Counted from the first letter of the stretch, positions 1 through 15,160 are shown. The stretch is 64,000 nt of DNA from Cacajao melanocephalus (GCA_963573385.1 CAUYLG010070657.1:29387-93386), one strand, 5' to 3'. The notes: generated by a model not told the origin, from the letters alone. Translations and numbers: made by a program.

Positions 1-69
1 GCCACTCTTTTTGGGGGCAGAAATATTGCTTCTCCTATCAAAGTAATTAAACCAAAGCTGAACTCTTAA

Positions 70-592
70 TCCATCCTTTAAAACCTGCAGTGGTTTCCCC
101 ATAGAGTATAGGTTAAAGTGAAAAAGCTCTTTGGTGTTCCAGGAACAGCAAGGTTCCTCCCAAATCTACTTTGCCAGCGTTAGTTCTCACGCTATTCCTT
201 CCCTGAGTGGTCCCTGAAAATGGAATCATTCTCTGTGCCCTTGTTTTGCTTACTCCCTACCTTGCCCGATAATCTTTCTTCTAAATATAGTTCTCCTATC
301 CCTCATTTGTAATCATTTTTGAGCTTCCAGACCAAAGCTGTGTCCCAGATGAAGGCATTTCTGATTCCCCCAGTGTGCAATGCCCATGTCCTCATCTGCA
401 CTCCTATAGCATTGTATTATCGCTTCTACTGGCATTCATAAGCTCGCCTACTCAAAGAGGAGCTTCTTGGTAACAATTTATTGCTAATTCAGCTTCTCTT
501 ATTTTCTACAGTGCCTAGCACATAATCTGGCGCATAGTATATGCACCAAAAATGCATCTTGAATGAATAAATGAGTGGAATAACTTATTTCC
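70..592 (+). repeat. L2 LINE, 3' portion
   Basis: The stretch follows the 3' part of the L2 consensus in sense orientation: a diverged 'AAAACC..CAGTGG.TTCCCCAT' block near the start, then 'CAGTGCCTAGCACATAAT' and 'TGAATGAATAAATGAG' near 510-585, the signature of the L2 3' end. It is strongly diverged and not coding. The 5' boundary is uncertain. Confidence 0.7.
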
Positions 593-1867
593 AAGTCTGA
601 ACATTTTATTAAAAGCTATTTACAAACATACACTTATTTTAAATAAAATTTCTTCAAAAAAACTGTAGTTTTTGGCTCTCCCATGAATGAATTCTGGATT
701 AGAGTGGGGAAGTAATTAATTTCTTACTTTAACTGGTTAGATATGATGTATTTAGATAATTACTGAAATGCTGTAGTTTGCTAGATTTACATGTAGAGAA
801 GTATCTGTGTAATAGTAGTAATTTCATGGATTCTTTGTGCTGTGCTTATATGCTAAGATGTCAGAATTTTCAATAGAAAGGAAATAATTTCAAATTAAGT
901 AAACAGAGGTGTGTACACACTCAAATAAGCATGGTTTGGCATGTGCACACATAAAACATAGCATGTGATGGGAGGAAGGAAATGGTGAAATTGAAAGGTG
1001 GGAAAAGTAAATGGGCAAAAGGCAGAACACGTTTAGTTACACATTCTTAGAAGTCTTTCTGCTGAAATGAATAGTATAAAGTAAGTTTTCTCCTTAGGCT
1101 TGTTGGCAAAGAACACTACTTAGACCAGACACCCAGGTTTGTAATTGTCCACTGCATAGAGAGTTCTCTCAGGCTGATTGCCTTGCCTTCTTACTGTGTA
1201 CATTCTTTGAATCCTGAGACATCTCTAATAGTCTGCTACCTAAATCAAGATAAAGCAGCACCCAAATTGTTCTATAGCAATTGCAAAATTTTTTTATTAC
1301 TGAACTCCACTTCAACTTTATAGATATTAGTTGACCTGTCACAACGAATGAGGTTATCGTGTTTGACCTCTGTGTCCTCTGCCTCTTTTAAAGGCAGAAA
1401 GTAACAGTTCAGCAGAAGTGAAGCTGAGTACCTATTCTTTGTTGTGCAGCTTTAACTTCTACCAAACACATGGAATTAAGTGGAAGAAAGTGTATATTGC
1501 AGAAAGTAATGAAGATTACCAATACCTAGATAAGGGAAAAGCAAGATCCTTTTTAAATTTGTAATTTTAATTATAGTAGAGAAAAATATATTTTGAAATA
1601 TTTAACTTTTAAGTAAGCTAGATGTTTAAAGGTACCTTGTTTCAGTAATAGTTTCTGGATCTTTTACACTAGGAAAATAAAAAGTCCAAAAGTCTTGTTT
1701 CTTTGGGCTATTTCTCATGGTGGATTAAACTCCTTAATTTCAGCCCTTAATCCAGACAAAGGGAAATTTAAAGACAAGACAGTTGCTGCTTGGGTAGAAT
1801 TTGCAATCTGTTGGTTGAAGTAATCAAATAAAGCAACAGTGGTGACACAATGTAAGTTTAGAATACA
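593..1867. other. Unassigned AT-rich non-coding DNA
   Basis: I see no repeat family, exon or RNA structure here that I can name. The sequence is AT-rich with stop codons in all frames. Confidence 0.5.
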
Positions 1868-1975
1868 GAACTCTATGGATGTAGGATTTCATCTGTCTCA
1901 TTCACTGCTTCATTCCTGGCATCTAGCACAATGCTTTGTACATGGCGGAAGCTGAATAAATATGTGTTAGATGTG
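1868..1975 (+). repeat. L2 3'-end fragment
   Basis: 'CTGGCATCTAGCACAATGCTTTG' in essence (positions about 1916-1938), then a 'GAATAAATATGTGTTAG' end, matches the closing segment of L2. Only the last hundred bases are recognisable. The short reading frame antisense to it is chance. Confidence 0.6.
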
Positions 1976-2448
1976 ATATGGGATTTTGCAGAGAAGGAAC
2001 TTCAAGATGTAGTACTTGATCCAGTGCATGGAGGGCTTCCCACTGGTGCCACTTGAGCAAACTCATGAAAGAAATGTAAAAGTCACCATGCATAGAGAAA
2101 ACGGCCACCAGATGGACTTGACTGTGAAGGGCATGTCAGAACAATGGAACAAAGAGGGGAAAGCACAATAGCATGAGAGAACATGCAATATTTTTGTTGG
2201 GTCGAGTATCCAAAGTTAAGTCTCTAGAGGCAGCAAGTCCAAATTATGAAAGGACTTGGGGGATAAGCAATATATCTACACTTTAGCATGAAGTCTACCA
2301 TGAGCCCATGAAGTGTTTAGCAGAGTAGTTTACTCAAGTTTGCTTTGAAGAAAAAAAATCACTGTGACATTGGTGGTTTGAAGAAAAGTGGGACTGGGAT
2401 AACCCAGAGCAGAAAATTAAAATGTTCCAAATTATGATATGAAAAAGT
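1976..2448. other. Unassigned non-coding DNA
   Basis: No recognisable repeat or gene feature between the L2 fragment and the LTR. Confidence 0.45.
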
Positions 2449-2831
2449 TGTATTAGTCTGTTCTCACACTGCTATAAAGAACTACCAGAGATTGGGAGAT
2501 TTATCTTAAAAAAAGGAGGTTCAATTGACTCACAGCTCCACAGACTAACTACAGGATGCATGGCTGGGGAGGCCTCAGAAAACTTACAATCATGGTGGAA
2601 GGGCAAAGGGGAAGCAAGCATGTCTTCACACAGCAACAAGAGAGAGAGCGAAGAGGGAAGTGCTACACATTTTTAAACAACCAGATCTCCTGACCCACTC
2701 ACTACTAGGAGAACAGCAAGGGGGAAATTCATGCACATGATCCAGTCACCTCCCACCAGGTCCCTCCTCTAACACTGGGGATAACAATTCAACTTGAGCT
2801 TTGGGTGGTGATACAGTGCCAAACCATATCA
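2449..2831 (-). repeat. Solo LTR, ERVL-MaLR (THE1/MST group)
   Basis: Read on the minus strand the element begins TGATATGGTTTGGC and ends with the ACTAATACA-type terminus, with internal blocks typical of the THE1/MST LTRs (fatty runs 'CCTCCCCAGCCATGC', 'CTTTTATAA'-like, 'GGGAGGTGACTGGATCATG'). Flanks AAAGT and GAAGT agree at 4 of 5 bases, as expected for an old 5-bp target duplication. There is no internal region, so it is a solo LTR. Confidence 0.85.
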
Positions 2832-3749
2832 GAAGTCTTACTAGAGGGGTAAATTTACTGTAACATTTATCAGTAGAAGAGAATATTCTTTCATGAAAAA
2901 AAGTTCAGTGAAGACGAATATTTATTAATCATTTATCTGGGGTTTTAAAATCAATTCACTCTATGGGTTTTTCTTCTAATATCTGGAAACAAGGTAGACT
3001 TTATGTCTTTTTATATTAAAAATATGTAGCTTAATATGTTCATAAAATAATTATGTTTGCTCTGTTAGGTTGCAAATTAAAAAATTAATGATATAATGTA
3101 GTTTACTTTGAAAGATTTTTAATAATGGTAATAAAAACTCAATGACTTCATGAGAAATATTTTTAAGGATGTTGATTAGACAACATTTTGCATAACATCA
3201 AAAAATACCAGAAGTACCATTAGAAGGAAGATATTGAAGTCCAGAGTTCTGGAAGAAAGAGGCACTTGCCTTATCTATTCAATGATTCTCATCTGTGATT
3301 AGCTTTCTCTCCCAAATGAAACAATTCTTGACTGAAAGGGGATGCCTTTAACTACTATGCTGCCCAAGAGATATAAGCTGAATCAGTCCCTGTGTAAACC
3401 AAGATGTATGGTCATCTCTGTGAGCAACCCACATAGCATTGGAAATATTTATAAATATATATTTTGATATATTTGTTATTCACAATGTTAACATCTAATC
3501 CTCCTCCTACATACCATTAAAACAAAACATAAAACATTTCACTGTAAAATTTGCCAGTACTGTAGACCTTGGTCTGAAACACTTTGATGAGAAGAGAGAA
3601 CAATGGGGAAAAAAGTTTATTGATTATCTTTCACTTAAAACTGAAGTAATAGATGAACTAGAAATGTTTTTTGAGGTCTATCAGACTGATCTAAATATTC
3701 AGGTTATAGAGGGGAATGTAGGAGTTGCAAAGTGCAATGGGAAGAAAGC
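2832..3749. other. Unassigned AT-rich DNA
   Basis: Very AT-rich and rich in short A/T runs. I recognise no repeat family or gene feature. Confidence 0.45.
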
Positions 3750-3885
3750 TTTGCTCTATCAGCCAAAGACTTGAGTGCTGGTCCTGAGTCTGTCTCTATC
3801 TCTGTGACCATGAGATAATACTTAACCTCTCTGAGCCTCAGGATTCTCCATGTCTTTCAAATGAAAGCTGAATTGTATAAAATTG
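3750..3885 (+). repeat. MIR SINE fragment
   Basis: The core 'CTCTGTGACCATGAGATAATACTTAACCTCTCTGAGCCTCAG' region (about 3799-3841) matches the conserved MIR core 'TGTGACCTTGGGCAAGTTACTTAACCTCTCTG' in sense orientation. The tRNA-like head is degraded. Confidence 0.75.
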
Positions 3886-3907
3886 TATTGTAAGAAATAA
3901 TTTTCTA

Positions 3908-4193
3908 GCCGGGCGCAGTGGCTCATGCCTATAATCCTAGCATTTTGGGAGGTCGAGGTGGGTGGATCACATGAGGTCAGAAGTTTGTGTCCAGCCTGGC
4001 CAACATGGTAAAAGCCTGTCTCTGCTAAAAAGACAAAAAAAAAAATTAGTTGGGTGTGGTGGCAGGCACCTATAATCCCACTACTTGGGAGGCTGAGACA
4101 GGGAGAATTGCTTGAACCCAGGAAGCAGAGGTTGTAGTGAGCCAAAATTGCACTACTGCACTCCAGCCTAGAAGATGGAAAGAGACTCCATCT
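3908..4193 (+). repeat. Alu SINE, full length
   Basis: It starts GCCGGGCGCAGTGGCTCATG, has both monomers separated by an A-rich linker (about 4027-4044), and ends GACTCCATCTCAATAAT. The A-tail has evolved into the AAT repeat that follows. Reading frames on either strand across it are Alu-derived and not genes. Confidence 0.97.
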
Positions 4194-4194
4194 C

Positions 4195-4227
<33 letters not shown>
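4194..4227. repeat. (AAT)n microsatellite in the Alu tail
   Basis: About eleven AAT units directly follow the Alu body, a common fate of an Alu poly(A) tail. Confidence 0.97.
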
Positions 4228-4394
4228 TTTTTAAAGTAAGAATAATACTCTTTTCATTAATGGAAGAGATGCATGTTAAACTATAATGTGATAGAATTAA
4301 GCTCATCCAATTAGTATGTATAAGACAAAGAGCATCACAAGATTGGATGGCAGTGGGGGTTATGTTAATAATTTACTTCTGGAGTTGTGTTAGT

Positions 4395-4985
4395 TGAGGA
4401 AGTCTCTTAGGAGGACAACCTGACAATATATATCAAGAACCCCCCAAAAAAAATCTAAAAAAACTATTTGACTACACAATTCCCTTTCTAAGAATTTACC
4501 ATAAGGAAGTAATCAGATTGTCATACAGAGATTTATGTACAAAAAGATCCATTGTTGAGTTATTTATAGTAGCATAACAACTGGAAAGAAATGCCAAGTA
4601 TTAAGGAACTGATTACGTGATTTGTCACATATGTAGCTGATGATAACAAAATTTCATAGCCTTTTAAAATACCCTTGAAGATTACTTAAGGATATGAGTA
4701 AATCTTTATAAAAAGGATAAGTAGGTATTTAAATAGATAAATGCTTATTTATAACTCTTTATTATTGAATAAATACTTCAAAAAATTATATGTATAATAT
4801 GGTAATTACTTTGCAAGAAAGTACATATATAATATGAAAACTATTTGTATACATGAGATTTACATGTAATGACTAGACGGTTAATAGCAACATGTTAACA
4901 GTAGCTGTCTCTGTGTTGTGAGATTAGAGAGAACTTTTGCTTTCTTTTTTATTTCAAAATTTTCTTCAATATTGTTTATGTATTT
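4395..4985 (+). repeat. Old L1 3' end (L1ME-like)
   Basis: Sense order of blocks is that of an ancient L1: 'CAATTCCCTTTCTAAGAATTTACC' region, 'GAGATTTATGTACAAA.ATCCATTG', 'TTATTTATAGTAGCATAACAACTGGAAA', then the 3' UTR 'TGTTAACAGTAGCTGTCTCTG' and 'TTATTTCAAAATTTTC'. ORF2 coding is destroyed by indels and stops. Confidence 0.75.
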
Positions 4986-5140
4986 CTCAAAGGATAATAT
5001 ATATGATATATAATATTGATATATAATAGGTATGGTAATATGATTATGATTTTTAAAAGTTTGCTAAGCTAGATGATTTATAGTGTGCTATCTCTTGTTT
5101 TAAGAAATTAAAATTAATATACCTATAATTTTATCCTGGA

Positions 5141-5366
5141 ACAGAAGTTAGCATACCATGGCCCTCAGATTTCATCTGCCCTGCTACTTTATTTTGTAGA
5201 TATAGTTTTATTGGAACACAGCCATGGTCCTTCACTTGTATATGTTATGTATGGCTATTTTCATGCTACAGTGGTAGGGTTGAATAGATGTGGTAGAGCC
5301 TGTGTGGTCTGCAAAGTCAAAAAGATTTATTATCTGACCCTTTACAGAAAAGGGTTTTTGACCCTG
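5141..5366 (-). mobile_element. Non-autonomous hAT-Charlie element (MITE)
   Basis: Read on the minus strand it begins CAGGGTCAAAAACCC..TTTCTGTAAAGGGTCAG and ends with the complementary terminus, and contains 'GGCTGTGTTCCAATAAAACTATATC'-type sequence (minus strand of about 5198-5223). These are hallmarks of a MER-class hAT MITE; I do not commit to the family number. Flanking octamers ATCCTGGA and ATTCTAGA agree at 6 of 8 positions, both differences being transitions, which fits an old 8-bp hAT target duplication. Confidence 0.75.
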
Positions 5367-5374
5367 ATTCTAGA

Positions 5375-6070
5375 GTGTTGAATTGGAAATTTCTATCATT
5401 TAAAAATACATGAATTCAGTGAAAATATAGTTTTATATTAATGTTTAACAGAAATGTTGATGCCTAAACTTCTCTTAAGGCCTATATTTTAATAATTTTG
5501 TGAATATTGAATTCACAGGGATAAGAAAGGTCAAGATCCAAGTTGACTCTTTTGCTGAAGAATCAGAGAGGCTTAGATCTAGTGAGGGCTGCAGAGGTCT
5601 GGGCTGCTGCCATTCCTCTGTGACCTGACCTTATGGGCTACAAAATGTTGTTTTCAGTCTGGTTTTTTAGGAAGGAGAAGGGATTAGTGTTGCTTTTTTG
5701 CAAAATGGTTACTCTGCCTTCCAACTGAAGGTGAAATATTGCATTCATTTCAATAGCAAATACTTATTGCCTGAGGCATTCTGTGGGCTGCTGCAAGGGA
5801 TGACTGAGAAGTCCCTGTCTTTAGGAACTTGAAGAAACAAAATGGAGAGATGAACTTTCAGTATGTCTGTCACAGGAAAGATGTCTGAGAGCTGAAAAAT
5901 TATGACGGTCTGTAGGTATTTGGGAAGATGAAGGTAAAATATGTGAGTAAACTGAAAGAACTGAGTGAGTTTTACATTAATTTTAGCTGTGATTCTTTTT
6001 CACTTTGTTTTGTAATTATTTTATCAAATTCACTTAAGATTTAATGACTAGAACTAAGAAGATTTAGCTT
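5375..6070. other. Unassigned non-coding DNA
   Basis: No recognised repeat or gene. Ends at the target duplication of the following Alu pair. Confidence 0.45.
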
Positions 6071-6084
6071 AAAAATATGATTTG

Positions 6085-8500
<2,416 letters not shown>

Positions 8501-11185
8501 GTTAAAATTTATCCAAATTATTTTTGCTTTCAAATGACCTGTATGAAGGTGAGTTAGATTCTGTCCCTCTTAGAGTGACAGTGCTCATAAGTTCCTTATC
8601 CTTTCCAGGAAAACCAGAAGAATCCCACTGACTGCTGGGGAAAGGGCTCATCTTTTGAGTCAGTTTCTTTGCATGTCCTGTGTGTGTGGCCTGTGTTTTT
8701 GCATTTGTGTGCACGTTGATAGCTTATTTTTGTGTTCCAGGATTGCTGTCATGAAGTGCTTCACTCAAATAAATTAGCTCTGTATGTTCAAGAGAAAATA
8801 GATTTACCTCCCTATAAAACAGAATTCTGGATGGTAAGAAAGCTTGACTTTAACAAATAATTTTCATCATCATCATTTATACCAAGCAGATTTTAGAAGT
8901 GCCTTACCTGGAGCTGATCCTGGATTGGGCGCACAGCAGAGAGGCAACACTGATTCGAGTAAATACGAAGGAGATGCAGACAGCTCCATCAATGTTAGGA
9001 TCCAAAATTCATACACCAAATAGAGATTTAATATCATTATGACCTCTAGGGGAATAATTATATAGGAAAAGGTAGTGGTAGAGTGCCATGAAATTTCTGT
9101 TGGTCTTCAACATTCAGTTAGTCTAGGAAGTCGTTAAGAAAGAGGAGGGAGTTTAAGATGATTCAGTGAAAGAAAGTACTCTAATATCTTGGGTAGCAAA
9201 TTACTATTTGAGTGTTTTTCCTGCATTTTTAATCTTCGGCAATTATTTGGACACATAGACATAATGTATTCTCAAAACTGAGAGAGCAATATCCACACAT
9301 TTCTGCGAACAATGAGAATAATTATTAAATGATTCCTGGAAAATTGGAAAAAAGAAACTTACATCACTAGATGAGTAATATCTTAAATTGTGGACATTTT
9401 GCAACACTACAGAGAGTTTTGATTTTTAATGTCACTTTTGATAAGTCTGTTAAAAAAACTGCCAAGGTATATTTATTAATATAATACATTAGATATGCTT
9501 GAGATGATTTCTGAACCTGTGGAGTTCACTAATTTTCTCTTTTTATTGATTTATTGTGACATAGGAAATAATTTATTGTATTTTGAGTTATTCAAAATTT
9601 CTAGTAATAAGGTATCTCCTTCAATGGGCAGTAAATATTATATGAATATTAGTTCGTGATACAGAGTGGGATTTACTAAAGTGAAATTTATCACCAAAAC
9701 AAATTCCTGTTTCATATATGTATTTTCTTAATATACTTTCTGTGTGCTACTGCAAAGATGCTGTAATTTGCTTTTTGAAATTACAGCTCTCCACGATGAG
9801 AGGGAAGCTTGATTTGATTAATTATGCTTACAAGCTGTTAGAGTGGGGGAAAAAGAAAATGGTTTTGACTGTAGTTTTTGCATAATTGCTGCTTTTTGGA
9901 TTTACATTACTTCCATCAGTTGTTGAGAAATGAAGAACTAATTTATTTTAAAGAGAGAGAGAGAAGATGAAGAGTCAAGGGTATCAATACTGAAAAGTAA
10001 TAACATTTAACTACCACTTTAATATGGTGATCAGTAAGATGAGAGAAAGTATTTATTAAATTGATAGTGCCAGACTTCATGGATATTTTTCAATCTATAA
10101 GAAAATAGTTATTCTTATATTTAGAAGACTGATTCCTTAGATGATTTTCATTTTACTTAACTGACACCATTAGACGTTACATTAAAAGGAATACAATTCC
10201 TTACATACCGCTTCATTGAAAGCACTTGCAATGGTCTTTGAGGTTGGTATTCATTTTCCTACAAGAAGAGTATCAGATTCATTTCTTCTTAGTCAAATAA
10301 TTATAATTAGACAGAGAATATTTATTGCTGGTACTGAAACAATGTTTTAAATGTCAGAAAACCAAATGTAGGCAAGCCAATATCCAAAATCAGGCACCTG
10401 AGTTTAAAAATTAGATATAATGGTCATTAAAATAATCAACGTGGTTTCCTCTTCTCTGTAATTAATGAGTAGATATTTGCATCAGGCAGCAGACTTATGT
10501 GAAAGACTTTTACAGTGGAAAAAAACTTATTTAAATCCATCTTTTTAACTCTGGAAAGGTAGAGGTGAAGGTATTTCTGAGGTACCATTTTCATTCTTGC
10601 TTCTATTTCCATTCTATCCTTATTCCTTTCTTCCTGTACACTCTTAAGTCTGGTATTCAGCAAGAACCCCTCTGAACAGCCATGTTTGGTTAAGATTAGC
10701 TTGTTCTTTTCAAGCTCACAGCTTCATAAATATGCATTCTATTCTCGGAAGCAAAGATTCTATCCATGACAATTTGCTGTCTAGTGGTATGCATGAGATA
10801 GTCTGTTATAATGGGAAAATTGCATACACATGTTGACTGAAGAGAGTTTTACTGATAGGAAATCAAGAAACTTCCTGAGAAGATTAGGAAAATTAACCTT
10901 TGTCTAGCGTCAAGGAGAGAAATTATATTTGGCATATTTCCTCTATATTTGTACAAAATATTTACATAGGCTTCAAGTGTGGAAAAATAATTTTAAATAT
11001 TTTCTAAGTGAATTTTCAGATCAAATACTCACTTGGCATAGTTTGCAAATATTTATTTTCCTTAAATTTATTCTAATATTGTTTTAGGTTATGTACTGGG
11101 ATCTTGTGGTACTTGCATCTACTCAGTGTTTACCACCTTCTGGTTTTTATTATTTGTTTTTCTCACTTAGCCATACATTTTTGAA
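8501..11185. other. Unassigned AT-rich DNA
   Basis: I recognise no repeat, exon or RNA here. Short frames at 8502-8714 (minus) and 10436-10663 (minus) have no family resemblance or context and are regarded as chance. Confidence 0.4.
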
Positions 11186-11285
11186 GAAGGAGGGGGTGGC
11201 ATTTACTTCAGCATCTGCTTGGTTTCACGCTGAGCGTAGCACATAGGCATAGAGAGTGCTCAATAGGTATTGTCTAATTGCATGG
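11186..11285 (+). repeat. Possible L2/MIR 3'-end fragment
   Basis: 'GTAGCACATAGGCATAGAGAGTGCTCAATAGGTATTG' (about 11237-11273) resembles the closing 'GCACATAGTAGGTGCTCAATAAATATT' motif shared by L2 and MIR. Only this terminal motif is readable. Confidence 0.45.
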
Positions 11286-11879
11286 TGATAATCGACATCA
11301 ATGATGACAAAAATGACTTGATTTCTGACTTTGATAAAAATTTAAATGTAACATTTTAGGAGGCTGGTGCTAGCTTATGTATTTGAAATATTTCATTGAA
11401 TTCCTGTCCCAAGTAGTTAGTTTATTTAGTGGAAAAATTTACGCATATAACAGGGCTACTTAAATCAAGTTCTATAGTCTGCTGGGGCCCCATAGATAGG
11501 TTTAACATTAATGCAGACTCTGAAATAGTTTGCAAAATGTTGCATGCATGTGCATTTTTCTGGAGAGAGAATCCAAGCTTTTAATAGATTCTCAAAGAGC
11601 TCTGTGACTTAAATAAAATTTAATGACTGAGGAGTTGTTTTGGCAAAAAGTCCAGATTTTGTCAGTTGTCATATGTTCTCTCTATTCTTATCATTTGAAT
11701 TAAACTTTGATAAAAATTAAGTAAGATTGTATGTTCCTATTGAATATTCAATTTTTTTAAATTAAAAAACACATCAGTGTCCTTATTTTTAACTATAACA
11801 GGAACCTTTATATGAGGAGAATATTTTTAGAGAAAATCAATAGCTAATAGTGGGAAAAGAGGTTATAAAAATTATGTAT

Positions 11880-12060
11880 AGTGGATATATAGTTTGTAAT
11901 TCAAAACATTTTAAATAAATAAAATACATTTATAAATGCATAGAATAAAAACAGGTAAGATGTCCTTAAATTGTCTACAATGATTATTCCTGGGTGAGTC
12001 TTACAAGATTTCATTTTCTTCTTTTGGCTATTACAATCTGTATTTTAAAATCTGCTCTTC
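11880..12060 (+). repeat. Possible old L1 3' UTR fragment
   Basis: 'TGCATAGAATAAAAACAGG' followed by 'ATTCCTGGGTGAGTCTTACAAGATTTCATTTTCTTC' resembles the L1ME 3' UTR ('..TCTCTGGGTGGTGGGATTA..GATTTTTATTTTCTTC'). Weak match. Confidence 0.35.
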
Positions 12061-12169
12061 AAGGATTTTATATATGCATAGTGAATAGTACTCAAAAGTT
12101 CTTTCTCTTAGTCATTCTTTGCATTTTTTGTCATGCTCATTATTTGTCTTCAAACATTTAAATATAAAA

Positions 12170-12215
12170 CACATGGATATATATGTACACATATACATAC
12201 ACGCATACATGTATG
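12170..12215. repeat. Degenerate TA/CA-rich tract
   Basis: Alternating TATATGTACACATATACATACACG units form a short degenerate purine-pyrimidine alternation. Confidence 0.6.
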
Positions 12216-13535
12216 TAGAATCAAACAGAGAGCAATCTGCTTCAATGACATTAGAAGAATTTAAACATTATTGAAACGAAATTTGTTTATCATTATGTTA
12301 TGTGACTTTATGTTTTCATGGCCAATAAATTATCCTTTGCTTAAGAGTCTTGGGTTTGCAGAAGGTGGAAGGGTTGCCTCAGCTTTTTTGGATACAGGTA
12401 GAAAGTTTGAGAGATTCTAAAAATGGACTGGAAAAAAAAACAAGTTAAATCTAACAATGAGTACTGAAAAGAATAGGAGATGCTCATATTATCCATACAA
12501 TTAGAAAAGACAACGAAGGGGGATTTGAGATATGCTCTCTCTCTTTCTATCTCTTTCTTCCTCCCTCCCCACTCTGTGACACATATAAAAACACGTGCGT
12601 ACATCATAACCTACTGCATCCATGTACTCTTTCATTGTATGTAGCACTTTTTTGGATTTTTCTTCTCTTTTTCAGTGCTACCCTTGATAGTCATTTAATT
12701 ACAGTTCACCTTAAAAATATGTTTTTATTTAGTTGGAAGTTAGGGGCTTATTAGCAAATACTGTCTGTTGCTTCCTGCTATGCCTGTCCCTTCCTTGTAT
12801 GCGTTGAATGTATACCTCTGACCACCCCCATGAAACAAAAGCCCTTGAAAATCATGAAATTCAGATTAGATGTGGAAATTCAAAAATATTTTTACCTCAG
12901 GTGCAGATAACTCGAATGAAGCCAAGAGAGCAAATAAGCAAAAAGTACTCTAATGAATAAATTTGATAACTAGTTTTCATATTTTAAATGAAGCTATAAG
13001 ATACTCCCCACCGTGCTGTGTACCACATTTATGAAAAGAATCCTGTTATCTGCATAGCAATGTAAGCCATCAGTGAGTCTCATATTCCATTGATAGGGAA
13101 CAGTCAGGTGGATTTGTGGGGCTTAGTGAAGAACCTTGGTAATGTTGCTGTCCTAGTTGTTCTTTAATTTCTGTCCTCTCGGTTCACATGCCACAACCAC
13201 TATACTGTGGAATGGCAGCGTACACGCACTTCTTGAATTAACAAAATGCATGAAATTTAAACTTTGGCTATTGGTGGGAGGTTACGGGGGCTGGAGGACA
13301 CTTTCCAGAAGTCTGAAATGGGAAGGCAAAGGAAGGAGGTGAAGCTCATCAAAGCAGAGAGGCCACCTGTCCCCTCATTCTTTGATATTCCTGCCAGAGT
13401 TATCATCATGAAACATGGGTTTAAAGCAGGTTAAAATGAATGCCCAGGTTTTGGCTGGAAGGCATCCATACTCTGCCTTGTTACGGTAAACTGGATTTCC
13501 GTTGAAAAACCTCTTTCTCTTCTACACATATGTCA
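12216..13535. other. Unassigned non-coding DNA
   Basis: No repeat or gene recognised. The frames at 12341-12607 (minus) and 13157-13342 (plus) have no recognisable product. Confidence 0.4.
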
Positions 13536-13539
13536 TATA

Positions 13540-13912
13540 TTGGAGGTGGATGTGATTCAGTCCTGTCCAAATAGAACATTTTGCAATGTCCTGTTCAGAG
13601 TAATTGATTTAGAGATGGGCAAATGAGATTGAAGGAGATTTTCCAAGGGCTTGGTAAATCTAAGGAAGATGTGGGTCCGTAGCTTCTAGCAACTGTCTAG
13701 CCACCAAGTAGAACATGAGAATAAAACCATTGTGGAGGAGAATGAGCTTCAAGAGGGAAAGAGAGTGGGCTCTGGGGACATTGTTTAAGCCTCTAAATAA
13801 ATCTCTGCTAGCTTTCTCATTTTCTTTGAGTAGTAAGTTCATTGTTTTTTGTTTCATTGACGTTGAGTTGTTTTTGTCATCTAAAACACAAATATTTTTA
13901 ACTGATACAATG
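13540..13912 (+). repeat. LTR-like element, ERVL/MaLR type (tentative)
   Basis: Blocks 'ACATTGTTTAAGCC', 'GTAAGTTCATTGTTTTTTG', 'GACGTTGAGTTGTTTTTGTC' and a terminal 'TTTTTAACTGATACA' follow the order of the 3' half of old ERVL-type LTRs ('..CTAACTGATACA'). Family not assigned and the 5' edge is uncertain. It might also be a chance resemblance outside the terminal 100 bases. Confidence 0.4.
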
Positions 13913-14261
13913 TTTGCCCCCTCCTAAAATCACAAGGATTCTATATTAACTGCAGAGTAACACAGAGCTCCTTAGAACTGAACAGTAGCACTGCATAATC
14001 TGAACCAACATTGCCTTTTGGCTTCTTTCGATTTTGTTCTGCTAAGCTTCTAAATTCTTAAATTGTCCACTTAACCCAATAGTATCCAGCCCTTCTTCAT
14101 TTCTAAGTAATGCTTTAGTTGAACTTCTCAGACTTGGATATGTAGTATTTTCCAGCTTGCATTATGGTTCATTATTTGACTTATGAGTCATTTGTATATT
14201 TAAAAAAATCACCAATCATAATATATTGTTTGAGTTTTCCTCATTGTTAGTTTCTAATGTG

Positions 14262-14840
14262 ATTGTGTTTCTGGGTTTGGGGGTTCAGGAGAGCCCTCAG
14301 TTCCCCTGAGAGGAAGTTTCTTCAGGTTCTTGGTCTATCACTCCCCCAAGAATGGGAGAGGGGCACAGGGCACAGTAAATGCCAGACTCAAAAGTTTGTA
14401 GAAAGTGATTTATTTAAGTAAAGAGAAACAGGAGAAGGAGAGAGAAAGAAATAGCAAACTCTCACACTGAGAGAATCCAGACAGATGGAATCCAGGAGAG
14501 GAAAGCAGCTTCCATACTGAGTGGAAGGGAATAGAGAGAGAGATGGAGTTGAGGAAGACAGGCTTCTGGGAGAGAGTGTGGAAGGGGACTCCGGAGGGAA
14601 AATCCAGGAGAGAGAAAGATGGCTTCCACGAGGGTGGAAGGGGATCCAAACATGGAGTCCAAAGGGGTATGGAAGAAGGGGACTTTTAACTGGGAGGAAC
14701 CCCCACATTCTCTAAGACCCCTGGCCAGTAAAAAGAGTTAGTTAGAACTTCTACTGGAATGATTGACTTTTAGTTCTTCCCCCGCCAGCAAAAGTAAAAC
14801 GGAGACTTCCCCCTTGTGGACCCGGAAAGAGAACACATTC
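14262..14840 (-). repeat. LTR-like segment with internal purine-rich tandem
   Basis: On the minus strand an AATAAA signal (complement of TTTATT at about 14409-14415) precedes a 140-base stretch ending near a CA; the body (14420-14690) is very purine-rich on the plus strand, with degenerate 30-45-base units built around 'TCCAGGAGAG', 'GGCTTCCA' and 'GTGGAAGGGGA'. This layout resembles some class I LTRs with internal minisatellites, but I cannot name a family. The overlapping 106-, 79-, 66- and 64-codon frames all come from this simple composition. Confidence 0.35.
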
Positions 14841-15160
14841 CCTCAATTACATTGTGGTCAGTGAATGTGATATGTCTGATATTCATCTTTTGTAATATGT
14901 ACATATTTCATTTTATAATTTTAGGATAATTGTATAGCTTGTTAATTTCATTTAAATTGTTTTAAATCTTTAGTTTCCGTTATTGTTCTAGTTTTAGTTT
15001 AGTTTCTGTTATTGTTCTCTGTCATCAGTGAAATATCTCTGTTAAAAATCTCCTTAATGAAATGAATTTTTCAAGTTATTTTATTCTGTCGAATATGGCT
15101 TTATTTATTTGGAATTTATGTTATTAGCTGTACATACATTTAGAATTATTACATTTTCTT

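Noticed and set aside
3822..4196. 124-codon minus-strand frame resembling a protein
   Set aside because: It is the usual antisense-Alu translation and overlaps the Alu exactly. The same applies to frames at 8237-8557, 16382-16783, 20504-20893 and 58189-58410.
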